A stretch of DNA of 64,000 nucleotides from the NCBI RefSeq assembly GCF_003201875.1, contig NZ_QJKD01000009.1:124001-188000 (forward strand). Reading direction: 5' to 3'. Each line of letters opens with the position of its first letter. Positions within the stretch are counted from its first letter, which is position 1. This stretch comes from Hungatella effluvii (GTDB lineage: Bacteria > Bacillota > Clostridia > Lachnospirales > Lachnospiraceae). The notes below the pieces were generated by a model, which was given only the letters and a program-made list of their open reading frames with translations, had not been told where the DNA came from and did not search any database. Below, piece by piece: positions 1 to 8,753 of this stretch. The translations under genes and the position numbers were made by a program.

Positions 1-674
1 TGTTTCAGGATTTAATGGATGGCGTCTATGAGAAGGACAGCCTTCTTCCCAGTGAAAATGTGCTGGCGGCGGCCTACAAGGTGAGCCGGAACACGCTGAG
101 ACAGGCGCTGACCATCCTGACACAGGACGGATTTATCTATAAACGGCAGGGAAAGGGAACCTTCGTATCCTACGACTGCCGCAGAAATGAAAAGAAGAAC
201 CTGTATAATTTTTTGAGAGAGTGTGCCAAGGAACCGGTGAGCCGGGTGACTATGGATTACAATATCGGACTTCCGACGAATATTGCAAAACAGAAGCTAA
301 AGCTTAAGGACGGCGACGAAGTCCTGGCGAGCAATAACGTATACTGGGGCGAAGAAGGTCCCATCGGCCAGTCCTTTCTGCAGATTCCCATGGAGGTGAT
401 CATGGGGAGCGGCATAGACGAAAAGGAACCCGACGAGGAACAGCTTCTTCATTTTATGGACAGTTTGATTTATCAGAAGGCGGTGAAAGCCCACATGACC
501 ATTCAGGTGGTGGCCGCCGATGAACAGGTGATCTCCTATATGGATATACCGGAGGGAACTGTGCTTCTTCATATGGAACAGATTTTATACGGGCCGGATT
601 ATACACCTGCCGCCCGGATTAAATATTATTTCATTCCTGACAAATATCAGGTTGACTGTCAGCTGCAGGCGTAA
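1..674 (+). CDS. GntR-family transcriptional regulator, 5' truncated by window edge
   Basis: The reading frame is open from base 3, so the first complete Met codon (15) is internal and the gene begins before the window. The visible part holds the winged-helix DNA-binding domain, with the family pattern LLPSEN followed by VSRNTLRQAL and RQGKGTFV in roughly the first 55 residues, then a UTRA ligand-binding domain to the end. This is the HutC/TreR branch of GntR regulators, usually repressors released by a small effector. It ends 30 bp before the ECF ATPase gene on the same strand, so it may regulate that cluster; this is inference from position. The effector is unknown. Confidence 0.9.
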   Translation, partial: FQDLMDGVYEKDSLLPSENVLAAAYKVSRNTLRQALTILTQDGFIYKRQGKGTFVSYDCRRNEKKNLYNFLRECAKEPVSRVTMDYNIGLPTNIAKQKLKLKDGDEVLASNNVYWGEEGPIGQSFLQIPMEVIMGSGIDEKEPDEEQLLHFMDSLIYQKAVKAHMTIQVVAADEQVISYMDIPEGTVLLHMEQILYGPDYTPAARIKYYFIPDKYQVDCQLQA

Positions 675-704
675 CCGCCGAATGCTCATAACTAGGAGGC
701 ATAT

Positions 705-2420
705 ATGGATACGAATAAGAAACCAATTATTCAGTTCAATTCATTCCAGTTTCACTATTTCAGCCAGGCGGAACCGACCCTTCATGATATTAATTTAACG
801 ATCTGTGAAGGGGAAAAGGTTCTCATCGTCGGCCCCAGCGGAAGCGGTAAGAGCACCCTGGGAAACTGTTTAAACGGTCTGATCCCTTTTGCCTATAAGG
901 GGGAGATTGAAGGAAGCCTTAAAATCAACGGCAGGGAGACGAGGGAGATGAATATCTTCGAGCTGTCGAAAATGGTGGGCACCGTGCTTCAGGACGCGGA
1001 TGGCCAGTTCATCGGACTGACGGTGGGCGAGGACATCGCGTTTGCACTGGAAAACGACTGTGTGGACCAGGGTAAGATGAAGGAAGCCGTCCAGAAGGTG
1101 GCGGACATGGTGGACATGGGAAATCTTTTGAAATCTTCTCCTTTCGAGCTGTCCGGGGGACAGAAGCAGAGAGTATCCTTCGCAGGCGTCATGGTTGATG
1201 ACGTGGATATCCTGCTCTTTGACGAGCCGCTGGCCAATTTAGACCCGGCCACGGGAAAGACGGCCATCGATCTGATCGATCATGTGTGGAAGGAACTGGG
1301 AAAGACGGTTGTGATTATCGAGCACCGTCTGGAGGATGTGCTTTACCGCGATGTGGACCGGATCGTGGTGGTGAATGACGGTCGGATTGCAGCAGATATG
1401 TCGCCGGACGAGCTGATCGCGGCGGACATCCTTCCGGGAATGGGAATCCGGGAGCCCCTCTATGCCACCGCGCTGAAGTATGCGGGAGTCAGGGTGACGC
1501 CGGAGATGCGCCCCGGCCGTATGGAGACGCTGCGGATTGACTTGGTAAAGGAGGCGGTGCAGAAATGGGCGCTGAGCCGTGTGCCGGACCGGGAAGTGAA
1601 TAACAGGCCCGATATTCTGGCGGCGGAACATTTAAGCTTCCAGTATACGAAGAAACGGAGAATTCTGAAGGACATCAATTTCCACATCAGGGAAGGGGAG
1701 ATGGTCAGCATCGTGGGAACCAACGGCGCGGGCAAGAGCACCCTGGCCAAGGTAATCTGCGGATTTGTCACAGAGGACGAGGGACGTCTTCTGTACGAGG
1801 GCGAAGATTTGAAGGGGAAGACGATCAAGGAACGTTCTCGGATGATCGGTTTCGTGATGCAGAATCCCAATCAGATGATCTGTAAGCCCATGATTTACGA
1901 TGAAGTGGCGCTTGGACTGAGAATTCGGGGGGTAGATGAGGCGGAGACGGAAAAACGTGTGGAAAAAGCGCTGAAGATCTGCGGCCTGGCTCCATTTAAG
2001 AAATGGCCCATCTCCGCGCTGAGCTTTGGCCAGAAGAAGCGCGTTACCATTGCCTCCGCGCTGGTTCTGGATCCGAAGATCCTGATTCTGGATGAGCCCA
2101 CGGCGGGCCAGGATTTCCACCACTATACGGAGATCATGGAATTTTTAAAGAGCCTGAACAGCGAGGGGGTCACCATTATCATGATTACCCACGACATGCA
2201 TCTGATGCTGGAGTATACGCCTCACGCCATTGTGATCTCCGACGGGCAGAAGATCGGAGATGCAACCTCGGCGGAGATACTGACCAATGAGACGATAACG
2301 GAGCAGGCGAACTTAAAGATCACCTCCCTCTATGAGCTGGCCGTGGCATGCGGGGTGGAGAATCCGGAGGGCTTCGTCCAGAACTTCATCGATTACGAAA
2401 GGGGGCTTCGTCACGCATGA
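705..2420 (+). CDS. ecfA: ECF transporter ATPase, two ABC domains fused (EcfA1-EcfA2 type)
   Basis: This 571-aa protein has two complete nucleotide-binding domains. Walker A motifs are GPSGSGKST (about 43-51) and GTNGAGKST (about 338-346); signature motifs are LSGGQKQR and LSFGQKKR; Walker B are ILLFDEP and ILILDEP. ECF importers normally use two separate ATPases, and here both are in one chain, as in YkoD-type proteins. It powers vitamin or micronutrient uptake together with EcfT and the S component encoded just downstream. AGGAGG lies 6 bp before the ATG. The last codons overlap the ecfT start in an ATGA, which suggests translational coupling. Confidence 0.92.
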   Translation: MDTNKKPIIQFNSFQFHYFSQAEPTLHDINLTICEGEKVLIVGPSGSGKSTLGNCLNGLIPFAYKGEIEGSLKINGRETREMNIFELSKMVGTVLQDADGQFIGLTVGEDIAFALENDCVDQGKMKEAVQKVADMVDMGNLLKSSPFELSGGQKQRVSFAGVMVDDVDILLFDEPLANLDPATGKTAIDLIDHVWKELGKTVVIIEHRLEDVLYRDVDRIVVVNDGRIAADMSPDELIAADILPGMGIREPLYATALKYAGVRVTPEMRPGRMETLRIDLVKEAVQKWALSRVPDREVNNRPDILAAEHLSFQYTKKRRILKDINFHIREGEMVSIVGTNGAGKSTLAKVICGFVTEDEGRLLYEGEDLKGKTIKERSRMIGFVMQNPNQMICKPMIYDEVALGLRIRGVDEAETEKRVEKALKICGLAPFKKWPISALSFGQKKRVTIASALVLDPKILILDEPTAGQDFHHYTEIMEFLKSLNSEGVTIIMITHDMHLMLEYTPHAIVISDGQKIGDATSAEILTNETITEQANLKITSLYELAVACGVENPEGFVQNFIDYERGLRHA

Positions 2421-3253
2421 AAAGCAAATTGTTCGACTACATAGACCGGGATAATTTAATCTTTAATTTATCAGGGCTTACGAAGCTGGTATGCTTCATC
2501 GGTTTGACCTTCGCGGTCATGTTTTCCTACGATATCCGCTACATCCTGTTTGTTATGGTGCTGTCCGTCATCTTCTTCGCCATGTCGGGCCTGCAGTTTA
2601 AACAGATTAAGCTGATGGCGATTTACGTTGTCGTATTTCTTGCCATCAACTTTGTGCTGACCTATATCTTCAGTCCGCAGTACGGAACGGAAATTTACGG
2701 AACGACCCACGAGCTGTTTCGGTTCAACAGCCGCTACACGGTGACGGAAGAGCAGCTGCTCTATCAGGTGACCAAGGTGGCCAAATACGCCTCCGTGGTA
2801 CCTCTGGGAATGATTTTCTTACTGACGACCAACCCCAGTGAGTTTGCGGCCTCCATCAACCGTGTGGGCTGTAATTACAAGGCGGCCTACGCGCTGTCTT
2901 TGACGCTTCGGTATTTTCCGGACACTATCCGGAATTACCAGGATATCGCGCTGGCACAGCAGAGCAGAGGACTGGATTTATCCAGGAAGGAAAAGCTCGG
3001 AACGAGGGTGAAAAACGTGATGAATATCTGTGTGCCCCTGATCTTTTCCACGCTGGACCGGATAGAGCTGATCAGCAACGCCATGGATTTACGCGGCTTC
3101 GGAAAGAAGAAAAATCGGACATGGTACGTGGCAAAGCCATTAAAGACTGTGGACTGGTGCGCGATGGCGGCAGCATTGGCGATTTTCCTGGGATCTCTGG
3201 CTATGACATTTTTTGTCAATGGAGGTTCCAGATTCTATAACCCATTCATTTAA
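2417..3253 (+). CDS. ecfT: ECF transporter transmembrane component EcfT
   Basis: A 278-aa multi-spanning membrane protein with the EcfT coupling signature: an SRG in QQSRGLDL and a second RG motif in MDLRGFGKK near the C terminus, which in this family contact the ATPases. Hydrophobic segments lie at about 25-75, 85-110, 150-165 and 240-262. The start was taken at 2417 because its ATG overlaps the ecfA stop (ATGA) and fits the family N terminus; an upstream in-frame start at 2348 would read through ecfA. It is the scaffold between the double ATPase and the S component. Confidence 0.9.
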   Translation: MKSKLFDYIDRDNLIFNLSGLTKLVCFIGLTFAVMFSYDIRYILFVMVLSVIFFAMSGLQFKQIKLMAIYVVVFLAINFVLTYIFSPQYGTEIYGTTHELFRFNSRYTVTEEQLLYQVTKVAKYASVVPLGMIFLLTTNPSEFAASINRVGCNYKAAYALSLTLRYFPDTIRNYQDIALAQQSRGLDLSRKEKLGTRVKNVMNICVPLIFSTLDRIELISNAMDLRGFGKKKNRTWYVAKPLKTVDWCAMAAALAIFLGSLAMTFFVNGGSRFYNPFI

Positions 3254-3275
3254 ACAATCATAAAGGAGAAAAACT

Positions 3276-4118
3276 ATGAAACCAATTTTAGTATTTCAGA
3301 CAGATTTTACTTACAAAGAAGGCGCAGTCAGCTCCATGTACGGCGTGGTGAAGTGTGTGGACCGTGAGCTGGAGATCATGGATGGTACCCATGAGCTTCC
3401 GCAGTATGACACCTGGAGCGCCAGCTACCGCTTATATCAGAGCCTTCAGTTCTGGCCGGAAGGAACCGTTTACGTGTCTGTCGTGGATCCTGGAGTAGGA
3501 ACGAAGCGCCGCGCCTGTGTGGCAAAGACTGTTGACGGATACTATATCGTAACGCCGGATAATGGTTCTCTGACACATGTAAAGAAGATGATCGGCATCG
3601 AAGCGGTGCGTGAGATCGACGAGACAGTAAACCGTCTGAGAGGAAAAGGCACGGAAGGTGTTGCCATCTTCCACGGCCGTGATTTATTCGGCTATACAGC
3701 GGCTCGTCTGGCCAGCGGAATCATCGATTTTGAGGGCGTAGGACCGGAGTACCCGGTGGAGGAGATCGTGGAGCACCCGATTCTGGAACCGGAGATTACA
3801 GAAGGAAAGGCCTGCGGCGTATTCGAAATCAATGATCCTAACTTTGGAAACTTATGGACGAATATCAGACTGGAAGACTTTAACCGCGCGGGATTTGCTT
3901 ACGGTGACTATGTCAATGTAACAGTAAAGCATGACGGAGAGGTGGCTTTCCAGCAGAAGGTATTATTCCATCAGAGCTTCGGTTTCGCTGAAAAGGGCGA
4001 TCCGATGATTTATAACAATGAGCTTATGAAGGTGTCTCTGGCCGTCAGCCAGGGAAGCTTCTGTGACAAGTATAATCTGGGATACGGGCCAGAATGGACG
4101 GTTGAGTTTACAAAGTAG
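3276..4118 (+). CDS. SAM hydroxide adenosyltransferase / SAM hydrolase (DUF62 family)
   Basis: A 280-aa protein of the DUF62 family, which is related to fluorinase and chlorinase but splits S-adenosylmethionine with water to adenosine and methionine. Family residues are present: the VDPGVGTKRR segment gives Asp71 and Arg78, and FHGRD gives His133, matching the Asp-Arg-His triad described for archaeal DUF62 enzymes. TPDNG and the C-terminal domain are also typical. A ribosome binding site (AAAGGAG) is 7 bp before the ATG. It sits between ecfT and the S-component gene, so it is probably linked to the transported substrate. Which substrate is not shown by the sequence. Confidence 0.88.
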   Translation: MKPILVFQTDFTYKEGAVSSMYGVVKCVDRELEIMDGTHELPQYDTWSASYRLYQSLQFWPEGTVYVSVVDPGVGTKRRACVAKTVDGYYIVTPDNGSLTHVKKMIGIEAVREIDETVNRLRGKGTEGVAIFHGRDLFGYTAARLASGIIDFEGVGPEYPVEEIVEHPILEPEITEGKACGVFEINDPNFGNLWTNIRLEDFNRAGFAYGDYVNVTVKHDGEVAFQQKVLFHQSFGFAEKGDPMIYNNELMKVSLAVSQGSFCDKYNLGYGPEWTVEFTK

Positions 4119-4125
4119 AATTTAC

Positions 4126-4154
4126 TTGACAAATTATGGGAATTTGAGTAGTCT
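4126..4154 (+). promoter_or_regulatory. possible promoter before the S-component gene
   Basis: A consensus -35 hexamer TTGACA (4126-4131) is followed after 17 bp by TAGTCT (4149-4154), a poor -10. It lies in the 70-bp gap between the DUF62 gene and the S component, so the S component may be partly independently transcribed. Confidence 0.3.
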
Positions 4155-4188
4155 TAACTCGTAATCTACCAACCAAAGGAGGGTAATC

Positions 4189-4746
4189 ATGAAAAAGTTA
4201 TTTGAGTTCAAAACAAAGACCATCGTTGCAACCGGACTTGGCGCGGCTTTATTCACCCTGTTATTCATGTATGTGAAGATTCCGACCGGAATTCCGGAAA
4301 CCGACATTCAGACCGCATACGGCATCGGCGCGTTTTTCGCCGCTCTGTTCGGACCGATCGCGGGCGGACTGATTGCATTCATCGGACATGCGCTGTCTGA
4401 CGGTATTCAGTATGGGTCTATATGGTGGAGCTGGGTAGTTGCCAGCGGCATTTCCTGCTTCATTATCGGTCTTGTATATCCGAAGCTTCATGTGGAAGAC
4501 GGTGAATTTGGAAAGAAGGATATCGTTCTTTTCAACATTTACCAGATTATCGGTAACTTTGTTGCGTGGGTTATCGTAGCTCCGCTTCTGGATGTCGTAG
4601 TCTATGCAGAGCCGGCAAATCTGGTCGTGACACAGGGCGTCGTAGCTGCTATCAGCAATGCGATTTCTGCAGGCGTCATCGGTTCGATCCTGCTGGTACT
4701 CTACAGCAAGACACGGTCCAAGAAGGGCAGCCTGACAAAGGAATAA
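4189..4746 (+). CDS. ECF transporter S component, UPF0397 family
   Basis: A 185-aa membrane protein with the UPF0397 pattern: VATGLGAALF near the N terminus, FGPIAGGLIAFIGHALSD in the middle, WWSWVVASG, and a basic C-terminal tail. About five or six hydrophobic helices are visible. S components bind the vitamin or metabolite and dock onto the EcfT-ATPase module encoded upstream. AGGAGG precedes the ATG by 8 bp. UPF0397 proteins are often annotated as riboflavin-type transporters, but the ligand here is not established; the adjacent SAM hydrolase makes a methionine-, adenosine- or SAM-related compound a reasonable guess. Confidence 0.85.
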   Translation: MKKLFEFKTKTIVATGLGAALFTLLFMYVKIPTGIPETDIQTAYGIGAFFAALFGPIAGGLIAFIGHALSDGIQYGSIWWSWVVASGISCFIIGLVYPKLHVEDGEFGKKDIVLFNIYQIIGNFVAWVIVAPLLDVVVYAEPANLVVTQGVVAAISNAISAGVIGSILLVLYSKTRSKKGSLTKE

Positions 4747-4758
4747 ACCAGTATAAAA

Positions 4759-4797
4759 GAACCGCCGCCGGCAGGCAAGACCTGCAGGCGGCGGTTC
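4759..4797. terminator. bidirectional intrinsic terminator between convergent genes
   Basis: Arms GAACCGCCGCC (4759-4769) and GGCGGCGGTTC (4787-4797) pair perfectly, and an inner CAGG/CCTG pair extends the stem. It separates the S-component gene (+) from the zinc-ribbon gene (-). U-tracts are short, so efficiency is uncertain. Confidence 0.75.
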
Positions 4798-4813
4798 CTT
4801 CGTTATTCACGCA

Positions 4814-5509
4814 TTACTCGTCAAACAGCTTTGAATAGATCTCTTCACACAGCGCATCCACGTAAGCCTGGTCGGGAAGGTCCTTCGAGGTAATGAGGAG
4901 ATCAGAAATCAGCTCGAACCGCTTGAGATTCCTCTCATCCTCGCCCAAATCAGAAAAATCAGCATCGAGGCGCCCGTCAATATCTTCCCTGCGGTAGGCA
5001 GAGAGGAACCAGGAGATCAGCTCCTCCGTCTGTTTTTCTTCTTCCTCAATCTCACTGGCCATGCCCCTGGCGGAGCGGAATGTCAGGAAGGCGATGATCA
5101 GACAGCCGATCCCCATGACGGTCAGCGTACCCTGAATCAGGTACTTGGAAAAGCCCGCCATGGGCATGTCGAAAATGCCTGCCCAGCATAAGACGGCAAA
5201 GACGGTGATGGCTCCTCCAACCAGTAAAAATGCGGAGGCGCTGGATTTGCGGTCTTCGTATTTCTGAGATTTCTTCACGTAGGCAGCGGGCGGACGCACC
5301 GGCTTTTCCGCCTTTGGCATCGCCCCGGATTCCTCTTCGGAGGTCTCGCTGTCCAGGTCTTCCTGTATCAGGGCGTCCGGCTCTTCCTCCAGCGCCGCCT
5401 TCTGCATGGCCAGGGCTTCCTCCTTCGATTCAAACAGGGGACCGCCGCAGTCGGAACAGACGGTAACTCCTTTGATAAATTCCATGTCACATTTAGGACA
5501 GTATGGCAT
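4814..5509 (-). CDS. zinc-ribbon, two-TM membrane protein of unknown function
   Basis: A 231-aa protein. Residues 4-22 hold two CxxC pairs (CPKC, CSDC) forming a zinc-ribbon. An acidic low-complexity stretch follows (about 28-70), then two hydrophobic helices (about 90-112 and 123-145), then a charged, helical C-terminal domain of about 85 residues. The N terminus resembles DUF2007-adjacent or YgiT-type ribbons, but I do not recognise a named family with function. It is transcribed alone and convergently with the ECF cluster. Confidence 0.75.
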   Translation of the reverse strand: MPYCPKCDMEFIKGVTVCSDCGGPLFESKEEALAMQKAALEEEPDALIQEDLDSETSEEESGAMPKAEKPVRPPAAYVKKSQKYEDRKSSASAFLLVGGAITVFAVLCWAGIFDMPMAGFSKYLIQGTLTVMGIGCLIIAFLTFRSARGMASEIEEEEKQTEELISWFLSAYRREDIDGRLDADFSDLGEDERNLKRFELISDLLITSKDLPDQAYVDALCEEIYSKLFDE

Positions 5510-5669
5510 GACGTTCTCCTTTGCATATGGTAATATAGGTAAATTATACCTCTCAATCGTAAATTCGTCTATGAAGAAATGAAAATAGAAAAAAGTAAGG
5601 GCGTTTTATGCTTCCCTTTCTGAGCAAAATACGATAGAATAGAGAAAGACATATTAGGAAGGGTTTCAG

Positions 5670-6920
5670 ATGAGTATTAGGATCAGGTTTGCGTTAAGGC
5701 CAAAGAACCGGCTGACCGGCTACCGTGAATGGACGCCGGATGCCGCGGAGACGATGATTAAGGAACTGGCTGGAGAGCAGGGCTATACATGCGAGTCTCT
5801 ATCCGGATGTCTGCTTTGCAGGCTCTGTCCAGAGGGATATATATGGTTCCACTGGGATAAACGGGTCCTTAAGGGGGAGTCCCAGACCAACATCGTGGGG
5901 CCCGGCTTTCATGTGGCTGTCATAGCATTTTTAGAGCAGCTGGCCGGGCAAGGAAAATTAAAATTAAAAGTTGATGACAAGACGGGCTATTACTGGAGAA
6001 GAGATTTTCTGACTATGCGGAGAAAGTATTTCTATCAGTGGTTTATGGATCTGATGAAACTGGTGTCCGGATGGGAGAATGGGCCGGAATATACATTTTG
6101 CTGGCCTTCCAGCTACTATATACCGGAGAAGCAGGACGGAAAGCTGATTACACATATCCGCCCTTTTTCGTTTATGGAAATTCGCGGAGTCGTGAATTCA
6201 GGACTCAGTATGGCATTTGCCAGGGATTTTTTTATTTGGAATGAGATTGAAAAGGATGCCGTTTACTACAGAAACTGCGCACTGGTGCTTTTGAATCAGA
6301 GCTGCTTTTTTATGCCCTCCAGCAGGTGCGAGACGGATAAGAAGATCAATGACAGGATTATCGAGTGCCTGGAGAAGGCGCTGTCCATGGATTCCAGCCT
6401 GCCGTTTCCATTAAAAGAATATCTGGAGATATGCCGCCTTGCAGAGCATGAACCGGTGGATGTAAGCCATGCGGAGCCGCTTTCGAGAGAGCTTTTCGTG
6501 GGCTGCCGGAGACATCTCATTTACCGGAAGCTGGGCAATATGAAATTCTGCCTGCCGGGATCTTTTATGTTTGACGAAAACTGCCGCAACGGCATGGATC
6601 ATTACTACGACGGCGTGGAATACGGCGGTCATGATCTCTACATTTACGCGGTGGTATTAGGTACAGGCGGCACATCCAAATTTAAAAAAGCATGGTTCGA
6701 ACAGGGGACGCCGGAAGAGGAGTTCCTGTTTGATGTGGATAAAGGAAAGGGAAAAGCGGTCTTTTATGCGCCCGAAGAGAAGGACGGAGAGGTGCTTTAC
6801 AACATGTCCGCCCAGGTTCTCTACAAAGAACAGAGAACCAATATTAACATAACCTGCAGGAAGCCCGGGGAGATGGAGTGGGCTCTTGATCTGGTAAAGA
6901 AGATTACAATAACGGAATAG
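5670..6920 (+). CDS. hypothetical protein, 416 aa
   Basis: I do not recognise the family. No signal peptide or membrane helix is visible. The protein is rich in aromatic residues and Cys and looks soluble and cytoplasmic. A weak -10-like TAGAAT lies at 5635-5640, and GGAAGG lies about 10 bp before the ATG. It ends 8 bp before the ABC exporter gene, so the two are probably co-transcribed. The second half (after residue 270) contains a separate beta-rich segment. Function cannot be proposed beyond the operon link. Confidence 0.7.
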   Translation: MSIRIRFALRPKNRLTGYREWTPDAAETMIKELAGEQGYTCESLSGCLLCRLCPEGYIWFHWDKRVLKGESQTNIVGPGFHVAVIAFLEQLAGQGKLKLKVDDKTGYYWRRDFLTMRRKYFYQWFMDLMKLVSGWENGPEYTFCWPSSYYIPEKQDGKLITHIRPFSFMEIRGVVNSGLSMAFARDFFIWNEIEKDAVYYRNCALVLLNQSCFFMPSSRCETDKKINDRIIECLEKALSMDSSLPFPLKEYLEICRLAEHEPVDVSHAEPLSRELFVGCRRHLIYRKLGNMKFCLPGSFMFDENCRNGMDHYYDGVEYGGHDLYIYAVVLGTGGTSKFKKAWFEQGTPEEEFLFDVDKGKGKAVFYAPEEKDGEVLYNMSAQVLYKEQRTNINITCRKPGEMEWALDLVKKITITE

Positions 6921-6928
6921 AGGATTTT

Positions 6929-8695
6929 ATGGAACAGAAAGAGATGAAGACGGGAACACTCTTAAAACGGTTTGTTCCCTATTATAAGAAATACACGCGT
7001 ATCATGGTGTTGGATCTGCTGTGCGCCTCGCTGACCACGGTCTGCGAGCTGATACTGCCCCTGATCCTGCGCTATATCACCAATCAGGGACTGAAGGATC
7101 TGGCCTCACTGACCGTTCAGACGATAGTGGGCATCGGTGTGCTCTACTTCGCCCTCCGGATTGTGGACGGTCTGGCCAGCTTCTATATGGCGTACACCGG
7201 CCATGTGATGGGAGCCGCCATTGAGACGGATATGCGTCAGGATGCGTTTGAACATCTGCAGAAGCTGTCGGATAATTATTTCAACAATACGAAGGTGGGA
7301 CAGATCATGTCCAGGATCACCAGCGATTTGTTCGATGTGACGGAGTTTGCCCACCATTGTCCGGAAGAGTTTTTTATCGCCTTTTTGAAGACCGCTGTGT
7401 CCTTTGTCATACTGGCGGGAATCAATCTTCCCCTGACGGTGATCATATTTGTGTTTATCCCCGTGATGGCGGTCTCCTGCTCTTACTTCAACATTCAGGT
7501 GAAGAGGGCATTCAAGAAGCAGCGTAACCATATCGGTGAGCTGAACGCCAGAATCGAGGACAGTTTACTTGGCAACAAGGTGGTACGCGCCTTCGCCAAC
7601 GAGGGTGTCGAGATCGAGAAATTCAACCGGGACAATCAGGAATTTTTAAATATCAAACGCCAGACCTATAAGTATATGGCGGCGTTTCAGAATACGATCC
7701 GCATGTTTGACGGACTGATGTATGTGGTAGTCATCGTTGCGGGCGGTATCTTTATGATTAAGGGGCTGATTGATCCCGGTGATTTAGTGGCCTATACCAT
7801 GTATGTGACAACGCTTCTGGCGACAATCCGCAGAATTATCGAATTTGCGGAGCAGTTCCAGAGAGGAATGACGGGAATCGAGCGTTTTACGGAGCTGATG
7901 GACGCGTCGGTGGATATTTTTGATGAAGAAGGGGCGGTTCCCTTACGGGATGTACACGGAAGCATCACATTTGACCGTGTGTCCTTTGAATATCCGGATG
8001 ATCATAATCCGGTCCTTTCGAATATCGATTTAAAGATCAGGCCGGGGGAGAAGGTTGCCCTGGTGGGGCCGTCGGGCGGCGGAAAGACAACGCTGTGCAA
8101 TCTGATCCCGCGTTTTTATGATCCTACCGAGGGACGGATTCTGCTGGACGGACAGGATATTAAGAATGTAACGCTGCAGAGCCTTCGCGGAAGCGTCGGC
8201 GTCGTGCAGCAGGATGTGTATTTATTCTCGGGTACGGTTTATGAGAACATCGAGTACGGCCATCCGGGTGCCTCCAGGGAAGAAATCCTTGGGGCGGCGA
8301 AGATGGCGGGAGCCCATGAATTCATCATGGGGCTGAAGGACGGCTACGACACGTATGTGGGCGAGCGCGGTGTGAAGCTTTCAGGCGGCCAGAAGCAGCG
8401 GATCAGCATAGCGAGGGTATTTTTAAAGAATCCGCCCGTCCTGATTCTGGATGAGGCCACATCTGCCCTGGACAACGAGAGCGAACACCTGGTATCGCAG
8501 TCCCTGGAACGTCTGGCTGCGGGCAGGACAACCCTTACGATTGCACACAGGCTGACAACCATCCGGAACGCGGACAGAATCCTTGTCCTGTCCGGCAGTA
8601 ATATTATAGAAGAAGGAAATCACGAGGAACTGATTAAGAAGCAGGGAATCTATTACCAGCTGTACACCTCCGCAGGCGAAGCGGAGCAGAATTAG
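6929..8695 (+). CDS. ABC exporter, fused TMD-NBD (MsbA/LmrA-like)
   Basis: A 588-aa half-transporter. The N-terminal about 320 residues contain six hydrophobic helices typical of type I exporters. The C-terminal ATPase has Walker A GPSGGGKTT (near residue 380), signature LSGGQKQR, Walker B VLILDEATS and an H-loop in IAHRLTT. It would work as a homodimer or with an unlinked partner, exporting lipid, drug or peptide. The gene follows the unknown 416-aa gene by 8 bp. The substrate is not evident. Confidence 0.9.
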   Translation: MEQKEMKTGTLLKRFVPYYKKYTRIMVLDLLCASLTTVCELILPLILRYITNQGLKDLASLTVQTIVGIGVLYFALRIVDGLASFYMAYTGHVMGAAIETDMRQDAFEHLQKLSDNYFNNTKVGQIMSRITSDLFDVTEFAHHCPEEFFIAFLKTAVSFVILAGINLPLTVIIFVFIPVMAVSCSYFNIQVKRAFKKQRNHIGELNARIEDSLLGNKVVRAFANEGVEIEKFNRDNQEFLNIKRQTYKYMAAFQNTIRMFDGLMYVVVIVAGGIFMIKGLIDPGDLVAYTMYVTTLLATIRRIIEFAEQFQRGMTGIERFTELMDASVDIFDEEGAVPLRDVHGSITFDRVSFEYPDDHNPVLSNIDLKIRPGEKVALVGPSGGGKTTLCNLIPRFYDPTEGRILLDGQDIKNVTLQSLRGSVGVVQQDVYLFSGTVYENIEYGHPGASREEILGAAKMAGAHEFIMGLKDGYDTYVGERGVKLSGGQKQRISIARVFLKNPPVLILDEATSALDNESEHLVSQSLERLAAGRTTLTIAHRLTTIRNADRILVLSGSNIIEEGNHEELIKKQGIYYQLYTSAGEAEQN

Positions 8696-8753
8696 TGCGG
8701 TCCAGTGTATTTACGCCGGGATGCACTTGATGGAAAATGAAGGAGAATAGCAG

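Noticed and set aside
4119..4188. Riboswitch before the S-component gene
   Set aside because: The gap is only 70 bp and shows no conserved aptamer-like helices.
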